The notes beneath the pieces are model-generated. The model worked only from the letters and a program-made list of their open reading frames with translations, ran no database searches and had not been told where the DNA came from. Both the position numbers and the translations under genes were made by a program. This document shows, one piece after another, positions 42,321 to 52,938 of a stretch of 64,000 bases of DNA. Location of the stretch: assembly GCA_018136815.1 (NCBI GenBank), contig CM030932.1:2959019-3023018 (forward strand). The letters run 5' to 3'. Source of the stretch: Isochrysis galbana. Taxonomy: Eukaryota > Haptophyta > Isochrysidales > Isochrysidaceae. The number at the start of each line of letters is the position of its first letter. The first letter of the stretch is position 1.

Positions 42321-45204
42321 ATGCCTCACGAGAAGCAGCCGGCCGCCCTCCGCTCCTCGTCGCTCTCCACCCTCCCGCTCATGGCCTCGCGCTTCCACCG
42401 CGCCTTCTACCACGTGGCGCGCGGCTCAGAGGCTGACAAGGTCAATCCAGAGAAGCAGCAGGATCATAATGACGAGGGCGAGTGTACCTACCGCGTCGAG
42501 ATCGAGGGTGCCACACTGCCGTATGACGTGAAGCTCTCCTTCAAGGACAAGCACACAATCAAGTGGGAGCTCGACATCCGCGCGGTGCTGCAGACGACGG
42601 ACTACGACCTGCTCTCGCAGGATGATGGCAGGCCAATCTGCGATCCGAACACGTTCGAAACACTCCCGTCGGGCGAATGCAACCTGTACGCGTATCCCAT
42701 GGTCAAGTTTGCCTACAAGGACAAGCCGACCAAGGGAAATGGCGAGCATGACGTGGATGTGAACAAGCAGCGTGCTCTCCTAGCCAAGTTGCTGCGGGCG
42801 CTCTTCAAGATGAGCGACTTTGTGCAGAAGACGGACTCCAGCGGCGCCACCCCACTGCTTGCGCTACAGGTGGGCAACCAGCCCTCTGCAATTGCTCTGT
42901 GCAGACAGCTCTTCAAACAGAACCCGCGGCACATTTTGGCGACACATAAGGCTGGGCCCTTTGCGGGAGAAAATGCGATGCATGTGTTCATAGTGAATGA
43001 GCACGAGGAGGCTGTACTCGAAATGATTGAGCTCCTCAACACGGCGTACCGCGAGAAGAAGATTGAGACCACGGACCTCAAGACTCTTTATCAGGGCCAG
43101 GCAGAGGGTGTGTTCTTCCATGACCTACCGATGCGGCACTACGGCGGCACCGTGCTCGGTTTCGCCACCGCCTTCTCCATGGCGCGCGTGGTGTACGCCA
43201 TGCTGAAGGCGGCGACGAGGGGTGGGCCCCTGGATGGCATCATCACCCTGCACGGCACGAACAATATGTGCAAGTTGACGGGCTTCTTGCCTATCCACGT
43301 GGCCATCGCCAACGGTCTCACCGGCATGTACGAGTTTCTGACCAACCTGCCCAACGTTGACGAGATGTACCGGTCGTGGGCGGAGAAAACGCAGCACCAA
43401 AACCAAAGCCATCCCAAGCTCGCCTTCCGTCCCAGCGGCGCCGAGTTTCGCCGGGCCAGCGAGCACGAGCTGTATGCGACCGAGAGCGCCATTGCGCCCC
43501 TCAAAATGTCCGAAAAACTTATGCTCACCGGCCGGTCGACATACTACAAGCGCAAGTTTCAGGGGCTTCGCGCCTTACAGCTATGCGCCGTGCTAGGAGA
43601 CAAGCGGATGTTGCAATACTGCTTGAGGCACAAGTCCGAGGTGCGAACGGCCCTCAGGCGTGGCGTACCCTGCGCCGGAGCTGCCCGCTCGTGCGCTTGC
43701 TTCACGCAAGGGTCTGACTAACAATGCCACCCGCCTGAATGCGCCCTCCCAGATGGAGTGGAAATGGGGGCCGGTGACGCAATACCGGTTGGACCTCGAT
43801 GGGGTCGACTCGCAAGGAGACTCCGGGGGCGATGTCATGGAAATCATCGGCCAGATCGACGCGCCAAAGGCGACTCAGGAGATGCTACTCGACAACTTCA
43901 TGCACGGCTTCCTGTACTTGCTCTTCGTAGAAAAGTGGAATCGTGTCTTGTGGTACGTCTTCTACCTCAACCGCTTCATCGACTGCTTCTACATTGTTGC
44001 CCTAATGGTGCTCATTTTCTGGCTGAAGTTTGCCGCAGAGGCCATCGCACCCCTGCGCACCACGACGGCCGCGCTCATCGCGATGATTCTGTCCTTCTCC
44101 TGGGACCTTCGTGCCAATCTCTTGTGGTATCGCAACAAAAATTTGACAAAGGAAGGGATGGACCTCTCATGGACACTCATCAAACACCACCTTGACTGGT
44201 CATACAAGACCGGCTTCGCGAACAAAATCTTTGGATACATCTGTACTCTGGCGGCGTGCATCTACATCTATATCGAGCGCGAGCGGGCTGCGATTGCTCA
44301 TTTTGACGCCGTATGGTGGTTGCTGGCCATCGCCGTGTTCACTGCGTTCAACTCCATCCGGAATGTCATCTTCACCCCGCACGAGCGGCTGGGCGTGTTC
44401 GCCATCGTCATGTCACGGACGTACCCTCAGATCTATCCGTTCCTGAGCCTTCTCTTTGCCGTCATGTTCTCGTACATCGTGGTCCTGTACACGGCGTTGC
44501 CGTTCCGCTTCGGGTTCGATGAACCGATGAGCCAAGCGGATGGTCTGCAAAATCCGGGCAAGATGCTGTACGACTTGGTCATGGTTGGCCTCATCGGCGA
44601 GCCTCTAAATCTGGAGTTGTTCGAGGATGTCAATGGGACATCCTACTTCAACTGGCCCACGACTAACGGCGGCTTTGCAGGAACCTTGCAGGACGCCTAC
44701 ACCGACAATCCGCTCGACCAGTACAAAATCGCGAACCTGGCCGTCTTCATTTTCGTCTACCTTTTGTATGTACTGACTGTCCTCATCTTGATGATGAACC
44801 TTCTCATTGCGCTCATGGGCTCCACTTACGCGGAGACTGTCGCCAACTCGACCCTTGAGCACCGCGTGGACTTTGCCAGACTGGTGCTCAAGCTTGAGCT
44901 GGAGGCCGCGTCCTTTGTCCAGCTCCTCGACCTCGATTTGCACGCGGGGAAGGCGGATGTGGCTTCCAAACGAGGCGAGGCCAAGAGATATCATCACATA
45001 TTCCGGAGCGTCGAAAACAACGAGGAGGGCTATGGCACGTCTGGCAACGTGCCGCTCTTCGATGCAGCGGTTGAGAAGCTCTTTCAAGGTGAACCTACCG
45101 GCTCGCCGGACGAGGGCATCCTACGTGGCGATGATTCGTTGAGTGCGCAGACGTATGTTAGATTGAGCGGGTCGGAAGGAGTCCAGCCGCTCCGTGTATT
45201 GTAA
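42321..45204 (+). CDS. TRP-type cation channel with ankyrin repeats
   Basis: Two exons, 42321-43640 and 43753-45204, joined by a 112-bp phase-0 intron (GTGCGA...CCCAG), giving 923 residues. The N-terminal half is cytosolic with ankyrin-like repeats (SSGATPLLALQVGN, ENAMHVFIVNEHEEAVLEMI, GFLPIHVAIANGLTGM, GLRALQLCAVLGDKRML). Then follow hydrophobic segments consistent with S1-S6 (YVFYLNRFIDCFYIVALMVL; AALIAMILSF; FGYICTLAACIYIYI; WWLLAIAVFTAF; IYPFLSLLFAVMFSYIVVLY; VFIFVYLLYVLTVLILMMNL), a pore-helix region (KMLYDLVMVGLIGE) before S6, and LLIALMGSTYAE after S6, typical of TRPV channels. The C-terminus is cytosolic and acidic. By family it conducts cations, possibly Ca2+, across the plasma or flagellar membrane in sensory responses. 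Ion selectivity cannot be read here. A second ATG 60 bp downstream is an alternative start. Confidence 0.88.
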
Positions 45205-45884
45205 TGCTGTAATAGCAGGTTCTTTAATCTTCAATGTTCTGTTTCTACTTTGGCACGCATCCTGGGCCTGGATGCCACTTCATTCATGGGCGTATCGAGT
45301 GGGGGGGGGGGGGGAATAGCAAGAAAACTTCTTACTTCTACTTCTCAATCTCAAGGCTAAGTAAACTTTATACTACCTACAATCTTCCTACCGCGCACGC
45401 GGCCGTGGACCCACTACTTACTACTTACAAAAAAACATCTGAAGATGCAGGCTACTACCGCTAGCTATAAAGGACCACGCACTCACGGCACCGACTCACG
45501 CCATCGCCTATACCCCAGAACACTCACTCCCTTTACACTGCCCTCTTCATTCCTTTGCTTTGTCTTTGGTATCGGGGGGGGGGGGGGGGCGTGCATTACG
45601 TCGGGCCAAGCGCAAGCAAGGGGCGAGCTGGGGCAGACCTGTTGTTGAGTGTTCCTGTGGCAGACAAATGTAAAACGCTCTCTGCGTATTACTTACCGTG
45701 CCCCCGGTGGGTCTTGGCCCCCGTCTTCTGAGTCGTTTTCGTGCCTGGCGCCGCGCTTTCGCGGTGCCTGTCTGTCGCACCGGGTGTCCTCCTCCTGCAA
45801 ACATATCGTAAACAAGCAACAAACCTTTTTTCGGGCCGGATCGTGTCGCTTTTTTGTCGTTCTTCTTCGTCGTTCTCTTCGTTC
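45205..45884. repeat. Mixed repeat debris: G-run, GC-element tail, LINE 3' end
   Basis: A 14-G run (45301-45314). Positions 45362-45422 match the 3' tail of the GC-rich element. From the A-run at 45429-45435 the plus strand reads acatctgaag, the inverted LINE 3' end, followed by about 230 bp of LINE-like 3' UTR with another long G-run near 45576-45590. No gene. Confidence 0.5.
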
Positions 45885-45900
45885 TCCTGCGGGCGCGTGA

Positions 45901-46654
45901 AAACCTTCTAATATTCTTACCGCACTCGCGGCGAATGGAACCACTACCTACTACACGTAGCACGTAGCATACTTTCTACACCCCCACTCCCCCGGCCCTT
46001 CTCCCCCCGCCATAAGGCGGCTCCCCCCGTGCACTACTAGGGGGATAGGGGTGAAGGGCTTAGATATGGTCCGGTGGCCCGCGCCCCCCCCCGGTGATCT
46101 TTCCTCCCCTTCCTCCTGTGTCTCCGAGTGGGCGGCCGACTCTGTCCCGACTTATCCTGTAAACAGGTGCGGGACTTACCAATTTTTCGGTGAGCGGAGC
46201 TCTCGCTCCGCCCACCCCCTTCTCCGCGCTCTCTCTCCCCTCTCCTGCGGCACGCGCGATGGCGCGCCTGCGGCAGGCCTGCAGCTGCCCTCTGGCGGCC
46301 CCTGGAGGCTCCTGGAGGCCAGCTCAGGGGGCAGAGGAGGCTGGGGCTGGGCCCTGGCCTCCCCTGCCTCTCCCTCGCTGGCGCTCCTGGGCCTCTGGGG
46401 CCCCCACTCTGCACCTGTCTGCCTGTCGACCAGGGGGGGAGGAGGGGTTGGAGCGATGGGCTGGCCACGACAGGCCAGGACGCGCGAGGCAGGCGTGTCT
46501 GCCAGGGAGAGAGTGGGTCAGCAGGGCAGTGGCCTCCTGGCAAGCCATCAGGCGTGCCAGGAGGATGAGTGGTTCCTCCCCCATGGCAGGGGAGGAATGG
46601 AGAGAGGGGGGGGCTCGTGCCCCCCCATGGGGCAACCAAGTATAAACTTAGTTG
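45901..46654 (-). mobile_element. GC-rich dispersed element, copy S3 with target duplication
   Basis: A 754-bp complete-looking copy flanked by an exact 16-bp direct repeat, tcctgcgggcgcgtga, at 45885-45900 and 46655-46670. Sense is the minus strand: 5' end CAACTAAGTTTATACTTGG at 46654, 3' end GAATATTAGAAGGTTT at 45901. Near its 5' end is a strong G7/C7 hairpin. No transposase or reverse transcriptase; the shared 3' end with the LINEs suggests mobilisation by them. Confidence 0.85.
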
Positions 46655-46670
46655 TCCTGCGGGCGCGTGA

Positions 46671-47209
46671 TGCCTGGGCGCGCCATGGCCCCCTCTAGGG
46701 GGACCCTCGGGTCCCCCCAGAAGGCCTGAAGGCCTGCTGGGGCAGCTCAGGGGGCAGTGGAGGCTGGGTGGGGCAGTGCCCCTGGCCTCTCCTGCCTCTC
46801 CCTCGCTCGCCTCGCTTGCCCTGGGTGTCCTCCTGGCGGCTCTGGTGGTCTGTGGCTCAGTGCTCAGTGGTGGTGGCGGGTAGGGGTCAGGGCCAGTACG
46901 ATCAGGATCAGGGGCCAGTGTAGGCGAATGCGTGCGGCGCGCGGTGCGCGCTCGGCGAGAGTCTAGACAGGTGTGATGTAAGCTCAGCCCCTGCCAGCAG
47001 GCAGGGGCTGAGGTTGGTCGTTGGTTGTGCAGGCCCACCCAGGGGGTGTCTGCGATGGAGAGAGGGGGGCGCGAGCGAGGCCCCCATTGACTTCCTACTT
47101 ATAAAAAAAGTAGTTGCCACTACGTTACTTACTACTTACACGTAGCATACGTTCTACACCCCCATTCCGCCGGCCCTTCCCTCCCCGCCACCAGGCGGCT
47201 CCCCGCGAG
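46671..47209. repeat. Repeat-rich intergenic segment
   Basis: Positions 46735-46830 resemble 450-640. Positions 47106-47205 resemble the 3' part of the GC-rich element (acgtagcatac, ttctacacccccattccgcc). No gene recognised. Confidence 0.5.
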
Positions 47210-47980
47210 GCGCGGCGCGCATCTTGTTACTTCATCGCACGATAAAGAAAAGATACCCAAGGGGCAAGGGGGCCACTGAACACATAGGGCACACTAACAG
47301 TATCACTTGCAAATCGAACGCACACACGGGGGATTGCATCCAGGCGTCCAAGCGAGCGATTGTCGACGGCAATCGGGGCCATGGCCCTGGGCGTCGGGCC
47401 GGATCGAATCGAGTCATTCCTGCGGTGCGAGGGGCCAGGATGGGTTAGTACGAGTGTGTGCGACCCTCAAGAAGCCCAGCGTGCGGGCTACTAGTCACCC
47501 CCCACCCTGCTCGCGAGAGCTCTGGGCTCTGCATGGCCACCATCTCCAGGCCATTCTTCGGCCGATCGCGGGCGATCGGACGTCGCGGAAGCTCCGCGTT
47601 TCTAATAGTGATGCGCCCCACATTCACCATTCCGATCCCCTCCCGTGAGCTCCCGCCTCAATCTCCCAAAATAGACCGCCACGCGCGGCGGAAGGGAGAG
47701 GAGTCACTCACCGACGCCATTGCCCTTCGTGGGGCGGGAGGGGTTCATTCGGAGGGGGGAGGGAGTTGCCGGGGCAGGTAGGGGGGGACCCTAAGGAATC
47801 CTTGGACACCCAGGGGAGGGTGGGAGATGGTGGTCAAAATGAGTGGCGAGTGACCGAGCTAAATAAAGATAAAGAGGAATGCAGAGGGGAAGAAGGGAAC
47901 GAGGAGGGCGATGCGTGCTTGTAAGGTAGTCGGTGCCGAGTGGATGCAGGTGTTAGCCCAGAATCTACAGATGTTTTTTT
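47210..47980 (+). mobile_element. LINE-related element with oligo-T end, copy D2
   Basis: Starts with the same ~110 bp as copy D1 (34987) and ends with the same cagatgttttttt tail (T-run 47974-47980) followed by gagg in both copies. The middle is different from D1 and carries no convincing gene. Confidence 0.5.
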
Positions 47981-48476
47981 GAGGATCAACGAGTATTACA
48001 AGGCAAGCAATAGGACATATTGGTGTGGAGGGGTCGAGCTCGAGTTGAGTTGCGCAGTCGGGGGTGAGTTGGGGTAGGGTTGTGGTAGGGTGGGGGAGGC
48101 TGTGGGCTGAGAACGGCCGACTCTAAACGGCTAGCGACGATGCAAGGTGGAAAGAGAACGGAACGGCTCATCGTCATCATCTGAACTGATTCCTACGAGG
48201 ACGATGGGCCGCACGGTTTCAGAAAAGGGTATCATATCGTCACTTCGCCCTTTAGCCATCCTCCCTCTGGTTCCGAGAGAGTATAGAAAGCGTATCATAT
48301 CGTCACTTCACCTTCTGGCCATTTTTCTCTCTTTCTGAGGTGTTGTTCAGAGAAGAAGGCAGGTCTGCAATCATAACGGCCAATGGTTGTATATATCACA
48401 AGCCACCCGAGCATGGAACACTTGATCTGCATCTGCGATCTGCTTGCATTGCAGCAGCCCCGGCTAGCCCACCAGG
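47981..48476. other. Intergenic with a 60-bp-spaced direct repeat
   Basis: gtatcatatcgtcacttc occurs at about 48228 and again at 48289, each followed by a ctt..gccat block. No gene recognised. Confidence 0.5.
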
Positions 48477-48989
48477 CTAATCAAAGTCGTCTGAGCTCCC
48501 CCGCACCGGTAAAGCCACGCGACAGCTTGGCTCTCCGCCCATCATGGCCGCGTCCATATTGCTGACCGTAAGCTCAAGCAGCTCGAATCGTGCAGACGAC
48601 CTGTCTACTTTGCTGCAGCTGCGTTGGATCCCCCTCACGGTAGCTTCCGCCCATAGATTCCCACCTGAGAGCTGGAAGTTGGCCTCGAATATCTGGCCTT
48701 CCTCACACGCCGAGGCAGCGCTAGCGAAAACTCCACCCGCCTCAAGGCCAGCACCCAATTCAGAGGTCACTCGAGGGTCGGCGTTGAGCGCAGCCTGGGC
48801 AAGTTTGAGTGCCTCCGCGGCGAGAACACGATTCTCGGGAGCGACTGAGTTGCGGAACAAGAGGAAGCCCCCGGCCAGCTTGATGGGCAACGGCACTTGC
48901 TTCAGCTGCGAACGGGGAAATGACACGGCTGGTGAGCTCAACAGCGTCACAGCGAGAGCGGCGGACATTACGATGCCTGAAATAGACAA
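48477..48989 (-). CDS. Hypothetical signal-peptide protein, Coa1/Tim21-like pattern
   Basis: Single-exon frame of 170 residues. Residues 1-23 form a signal or organelle presequence (MSISGIVMSAALAVTLLSSP). The mature part has a helix with ALKLAQAALNADPRV, then ELGAGLEAGG, then beta-like stretches (FEANFQLSGGNLWAEATVRG, RFELLELTV). The order helix / 'D.rv...LG..i..G' / strand pair is reminiscent of the Coa1/Tim21 fold found in small mitochondrial or plastid membrane-associated proteins. This is a weak pattern match only. The start is the first of two in-frame methionines. Neighbours are repeats, so context says nothing about function. Confidence 0.55.
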   Translation of the reverse strand: MSISGIVMSAALAVTLLSSPAVSFPRSQLKQVPLPIKLAGGFLLFRNSVAPENRVLAAEALKLAQAALNADPRVTSELGAGLEAGGVFASAASACEEGQIFEANFQLSGGNLWAEATVRGIQRSCSKVDRSSARFELLELTVSNMDAAMMGGEPSCRVALPVRGSSDDFD

Positions 48990-49078
48990 ATAGACCGGCC
49001 GTCTTTTCTTGGTTTCCTGAGAGATAAGCCTGAGCTGCGTATGTCCGTATGTACCATCGGTGTTAGATATTAAAATAA

Positions 49079-49196
49079 CTGAGCGTTAGTACCACTACTC
49101 CCACCAGCCCGGTACTATCACGACACCCCTCAACGCACCTGCCCGTACGCCTTGACGTATGCTGAAGCCACAGATACATACACCTATGCACCCCTT
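49079..49196. repeat. Dispersed repeat, copy 2
   Basis: Partner of 311-432, same orientation, with small indels. Confidence 0.7.
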
Positions 49197-49227
49197 GAAA
49201 ACTCCCCCCTCGCAAACCCCCGGCTCC

Positions 49228-49278
49228 CATTATCCATTATCCATTATCCATTACCATTATATCCATTATCCATTATAA
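49228..49278. repeat. Heptamer microsatellite (ATCCATT)n
   Basis: Six to seven copies of a 7-bp unit with two interruptions. Not a known telomere repeat. Confidence 0.8.
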
Positions 49279-49412
49279 CTCCCCACGAACCACAAATTAC
49301 AATGCTTACCTATTATTAGGAATATTGAAGGACGATCCCATGACATTGTCATTACTCCTTCTCACGTTTAGAGGGATGTTATTGCTGTTGCTCCTATTCT
49401 GCATTTGCGTGT

Positions 49413-50961
49413 GCAACTAAGTTTATACTTGGTTCGCCCATGGGGGGGCACGAGCCCCCCTCTCTCTCTCCACTCCTCCCCTGCCGTGGGGGAGGAACCA
49501 CCCATCCTCCTGGCATGCCTGATGGCTTGCCAGGAGGCCACTGCCCTGCTGACCCACTCTCCCACTGACAGGCACGCCTGGATCGCTCGTCCTGGCCCCT
49601 CGTGGCCAGCCCATCGCTCCAACCCCCCCTCCCCCCCTGTTCGACAGGCAGACAGGTGCAGACTGGGGGCCCCAGAGGCTCAGGAACGCCAGCGAGGGAG
49701 AGGCAGGGGAGGCCAGGGCCCAGCCCCAGCCTCCTCTGCCCCCTGAGCTGGCCTCCAGGAGCCTCCAGGGGTCGCCAGCAAGCAGCTGCAGGCCTGCAGG
49801 CCTGGCGCAGGCACGCCATCGCGCGTGCCGCAGGAGAGAGGAGAGGGAGCGCGGAGAAGGGGGTGGGCGGAGCGAGAGCTCCGCCCACCGAAAAATATGT
49901 AAGTCCCGCTCCTGTTTACAGGATAAGCCGGGGCTGAGACCGCCGCCAGCCCGGTAGGCATAGGAGGAGAAGGGGAGAACGGATCACCGGGGGGGGGCGC
50001 GGGCCACCGACCATATCTAAGCCCTTTTCCCCTATCCCCCTAGTAGTGCACGGGGGGAGTCGCCTGATGGCGGGGGGAAAAGGGCCGGCGGATTGGGGGT
50101 GTAGAAAGTTTTGCTGCGTGAGTAGAAAGTAGAGGGTCCACGGCCGCGTGTGCGGTGAGACTATTAAGAAGTTAAAAAAAAACTTCTTAATATCCTCGCC
50201 GCGCGCGCGACTCTGCATCTTAACTATGCAGCCACGCCCGCTGCCTTCGCTCCCCCTCCACCTGCCTTGCGGCCCGTCCCTCGTGCGCTACCTAGGGGCT
50301 GGGTGTGTGGGGTTTCCTGCAGCAGGCGGCGTGTTCCGGTCCCCGATAGGTTTTTCTCCACTTCCTCCTGTGCCATCGGGCTACCGGTTTAAGCGTTGTC
50401 CGTTTCGAGTTAAGGTGGCGAGTGGGTGTGTCTCATCGGGTCTGAGGGCTGGGGACGGGTAGGAGGGTGAGACGCGGCGGTGGTTAACGTGCGCTTAAGC
50501 GAGTCTACTGGCCATGTTGAGCGCTTGTGCTATCGCGGTCAGATTTGTGCCCATCACTAAGGTGCCTTTGTCGTTGATCGTAAAGACAGGGGCGCCAAGC
50601 TCGCGCGGGGACTTAAGCTTCGGTTTTCTCCCTTGGGAGGCTTTACTGGTGCGTGGGGTCGAGGTCTTGTCCGGGGGTTGAAGGCCTTTGGCTAGGGTCG
50701 TGAATCTGGCAAGGGTCCTCTCAATGACCGGCACGTGGTGGAAGGTGTAGTTGTCGAACTCTACTCTGTAGAAGTCGCTTATTATATATCGCCATGATAT
50801 AAGGTAGAGGGCTTTGAGGCTGTCCGGCGTCGGTGTACTGGGGTATGCGAATAGCCTATCTTTGATTTTCTGGGCCGTTGTCCTGTTCTTTTCCGGCGTG
50901 TACCCTGCCACAGCTTCTATGGCCTGGAATATTTGTTGCGGACTATTAAGAAGTTAATTAA
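49413..50961 (+). mobile_element. GC-rich dispersed element, copy S4, split by a nested LINE
   Basis: The element runs from 49413 to 50175 and resumes at 50958-50961 after the nested LINE. The whole is flanked by an exact 18-bp direct repeat, tattctgcatttgcgtgt, at 49395-49412 and 50962-50979. Orientation is left to right: 5' caactaagtttatacttgg, 3' gactattaagaagttaa. Sequence is highly similar to S2 and to S3 inverted. Confidence 0.85.
50176..50940 (-). mobile_element. Nested 5'-truncated LINE (ORF2 C-terminus and 3' UTR)
   Basis: Inserted in the 3' tail of copy S4 with an exact 17-bp target duplication, gactattaagaagttaa, at 50159-50175 and 50941-50957. Sense is the minus strand. The open frame 50938-50495 encodes the last ~148 residues of ORF2 (QQIFQAIEAV, then KDRLFAYPSTPTPDSLKALY, SWRYIISDFYRVEF, GRKPKLKSPRELGAPVF), homologous to 11724-12100. 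The 3' UTR ends in oligo-T directly against the duplication. 5' truncation at 50940 is typical of target-primed reverse transcription. Confidence 0.9.
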
Positions 50962-51062
50962 TATTCTGCATTTGCGTGTTAGGGCCTGCTCTGCTTGTCT
51001 GAGCCCCTCGCTCTGGCGCCCCCCGTCTCCCGTCTCCCGTCTCCTTTACCTAAACTCTAAAC

Positions 51063-51240
51063 AAAAAAAAACTTTTAATATTCTCGCCACGCACGCGGCT
51101 ATGTAGCTGTCTATCGTAGCCACGCCCGTTTCCCTTCCTTTCCCTCACTACCCGCCTTGCGGCAACTCCCCTCGTGCTCTACTTAGGGGCCCAGGTTGTG
51201 GGGGGGGTTGGGTAGGGCGGGGGTGCACCGGCCCCTAGTG
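51063..51240 (-). mobile_element. LINE 3'-UTR fragment
   Basis: A-run at 51063-51071 on the plus strand, then cttttaatattctcgccacg and gccttgcggcaactcccctcgtgctctacttaggggc, closely matching 11384-11520. Confidence 0.65.
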
Positions 51241-51250
51241 TACTCTAAAC

Positions 51251-51712
51251 AAAAAAACATCAAAACATCTGAAGGTTCTGGGCTACTCGCCTACTAACTA
51301 GTTCTAGGTTACGACGCCGCCCTTACATCCCCTCCCTCCACCTCCTCCCCTTCCCCCCTTCGTTTCTTTTTCTTCGGTCTTCGGTTTCCGGGGTCCGGCT
51401 CCGGTGCGCTACCGAGAGCCTAGTTCAGAGTGTGGGTTTGGGGTTTGGGGCAGGCCTGTTGGATGTCTTCTGTTAGTGCTCGTCAAGAGGGCCGCGTTCG
51501 GTCTTCTCTTTGGGTCTGGGTATGGCGATCCCGCGTCGTGCGTCGTGACTAGCCGAGTGCCCGCAGGCTACGCTGTTCACTTGTCTAGCGTTCCCGGGGT
51601 CTCAGCGATGTGTGCCACCCCCAACTTGGAGGCTAGCGGGAGAAGTTCCGCGCTGGGCTTTAGGTTTTTTTTTCTGCCGACTGCGTATAGTGGGTACGGA
51701 TGCGCGCCTAGT
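51251..51712 (-). mobile_element. 5'-truncated LINE: last ORF2 codons and 3' UTR
   Basis: The minus strand reads YPLYAVGRKKNLKPSAELLP then a short tail ending in a stop at about 51590, homologous to the final residues of the 31010-33550 ORF2. The 3' UTR continues to acatctgaag/cttcagatgt and an oligo-T end (A-run 51251-51257 on the plus strand). Confidence 0.75.
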
Positions 51713-51998
51713 CGCCACCATCGTGAGGAAGGAGGAAGACGAGGGCGAGGAGAGAGCTGGAGGGTGAGCGAGGAGGGAGGAGGGAGGCAGGCAGTAGGAG
51801 CCTTCTCTCTCTGGTAGGTCGATGAGAGGGGGAGGGGGAGAGGGGGAGGGGACCCGGGGGACGTTAATGTTCTCGCCATATACGGTAATAATCCCCCGGT
51901 CCCAGCGGGTGTCCCCGTGGTTCCCGACCGCCCTCTGCGCCCAGAGTTCCCCCGCGGAAAGAGTGAACGCACGGCGTGTACCTTCCTGGAAGTTGCTA

Positions 51999-52880
51999 TG
52001 CGCACGCACGGCGCCCCCGCGGGGGGGGGGGCGATGCACATCGCGCCGTGCCCACGCACGGCGTGCACAATTTGATTGCAAGTCATCACATGTGCTGCGC
52101 AAAGAAACATCTCTTATACGGCTTGTTTACGTAGTTGTGGGCCTTAGTTAGGGGGTACGCAGAGGGAAAAAGTTTGACATGCGCACGCACGGCGTATCCG
52201 CGGGGGGACCGATGCACATCGCGCCGTGCCCATGCACGGCGTGCATGATGTGATTGCAAGTCATCACAAGTACTCCGTGTGAAATATATCTTAAAAGGAG
52301 TGTTTATGTAGTTGTCGGCCTTAGTTAGAGGAGACACGGGGAAAAGCGCTGACACGGCGTTCCCTTCGGGGGGAACATGCACCGCGGGGGAAGCAGAGAA
52401 AAAAAGTTGTTATGCTAGTCTGCATTTAATTTTAAAATACTGCTCTATGTACAACTGTGGACATTCGATCGCTCAAATCGACTGATGTCCCACAATTGAC
52501 GGAACGACACCTCATACTTTCACCCCCACTCCCTTGGCCCTTCTCTGTTATCTTGGCTGTTTATGTAATTGTCGGCTTTAGGCACCACAGGGGCACCGTA
52601 GATCAAAAAGATGTTATGCGCACACACGGCGTCTCGCGGGAAGACCGATGCACATCGCGCTGTACGCACGCACGGCGTGCACCCGGGTGATTGCGAATCA
52701 TCACATTTGCCCCGTGCGAAAACTTCTATTGTCTGTTTATATGTAATTGTCAGCCTTTCGTAGATCAAAAATTATGCGCACACACGGCGTCGCGCGGGGG
52801 CGGGAGAACCGATGCACATTTCGCGACATACGCACGCACGCACGGCGTCACGCCTTGGGGGTTGTATATAAATAACTATG
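51999..52880. repeat. Array of hairpin-bearing repeats
   Basis: Four diverged direct units start near 51999, 52180, 52618 and 52773. Each has tgcgcacgcacggcgt, then gatgcacatcgcg, then in the first two an exact 8-bp stem CGCCGTGC/GCACGGCG with a CCAC or CCAT loop, then gattgcaagtcatcaca and in most cases a tttatgtagttgtcggcctt-like block. Units 2 and 3 are separated by 52386-52515, which repeats 15832-15895 and 16064-16135. No coding capacity. Confidence 0.8.
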
Positions 52881-52938
52881 GACATTCGATGGGCCTCCAT
52901 TCGTTTGATGTCCCATAATTGACGGAACGACAGTTCAT

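Noticed and set aside
49228..49278. Internal telomere repeat
   Set aside because: ATCCATT is not a known telomeric unit and the run is short.
51999..52880. CRISPR-like array
   Set aside because: Units are 100-200 bp, diverged and hairpin-bearing, without short regular spacers, in a eukaryotic context.
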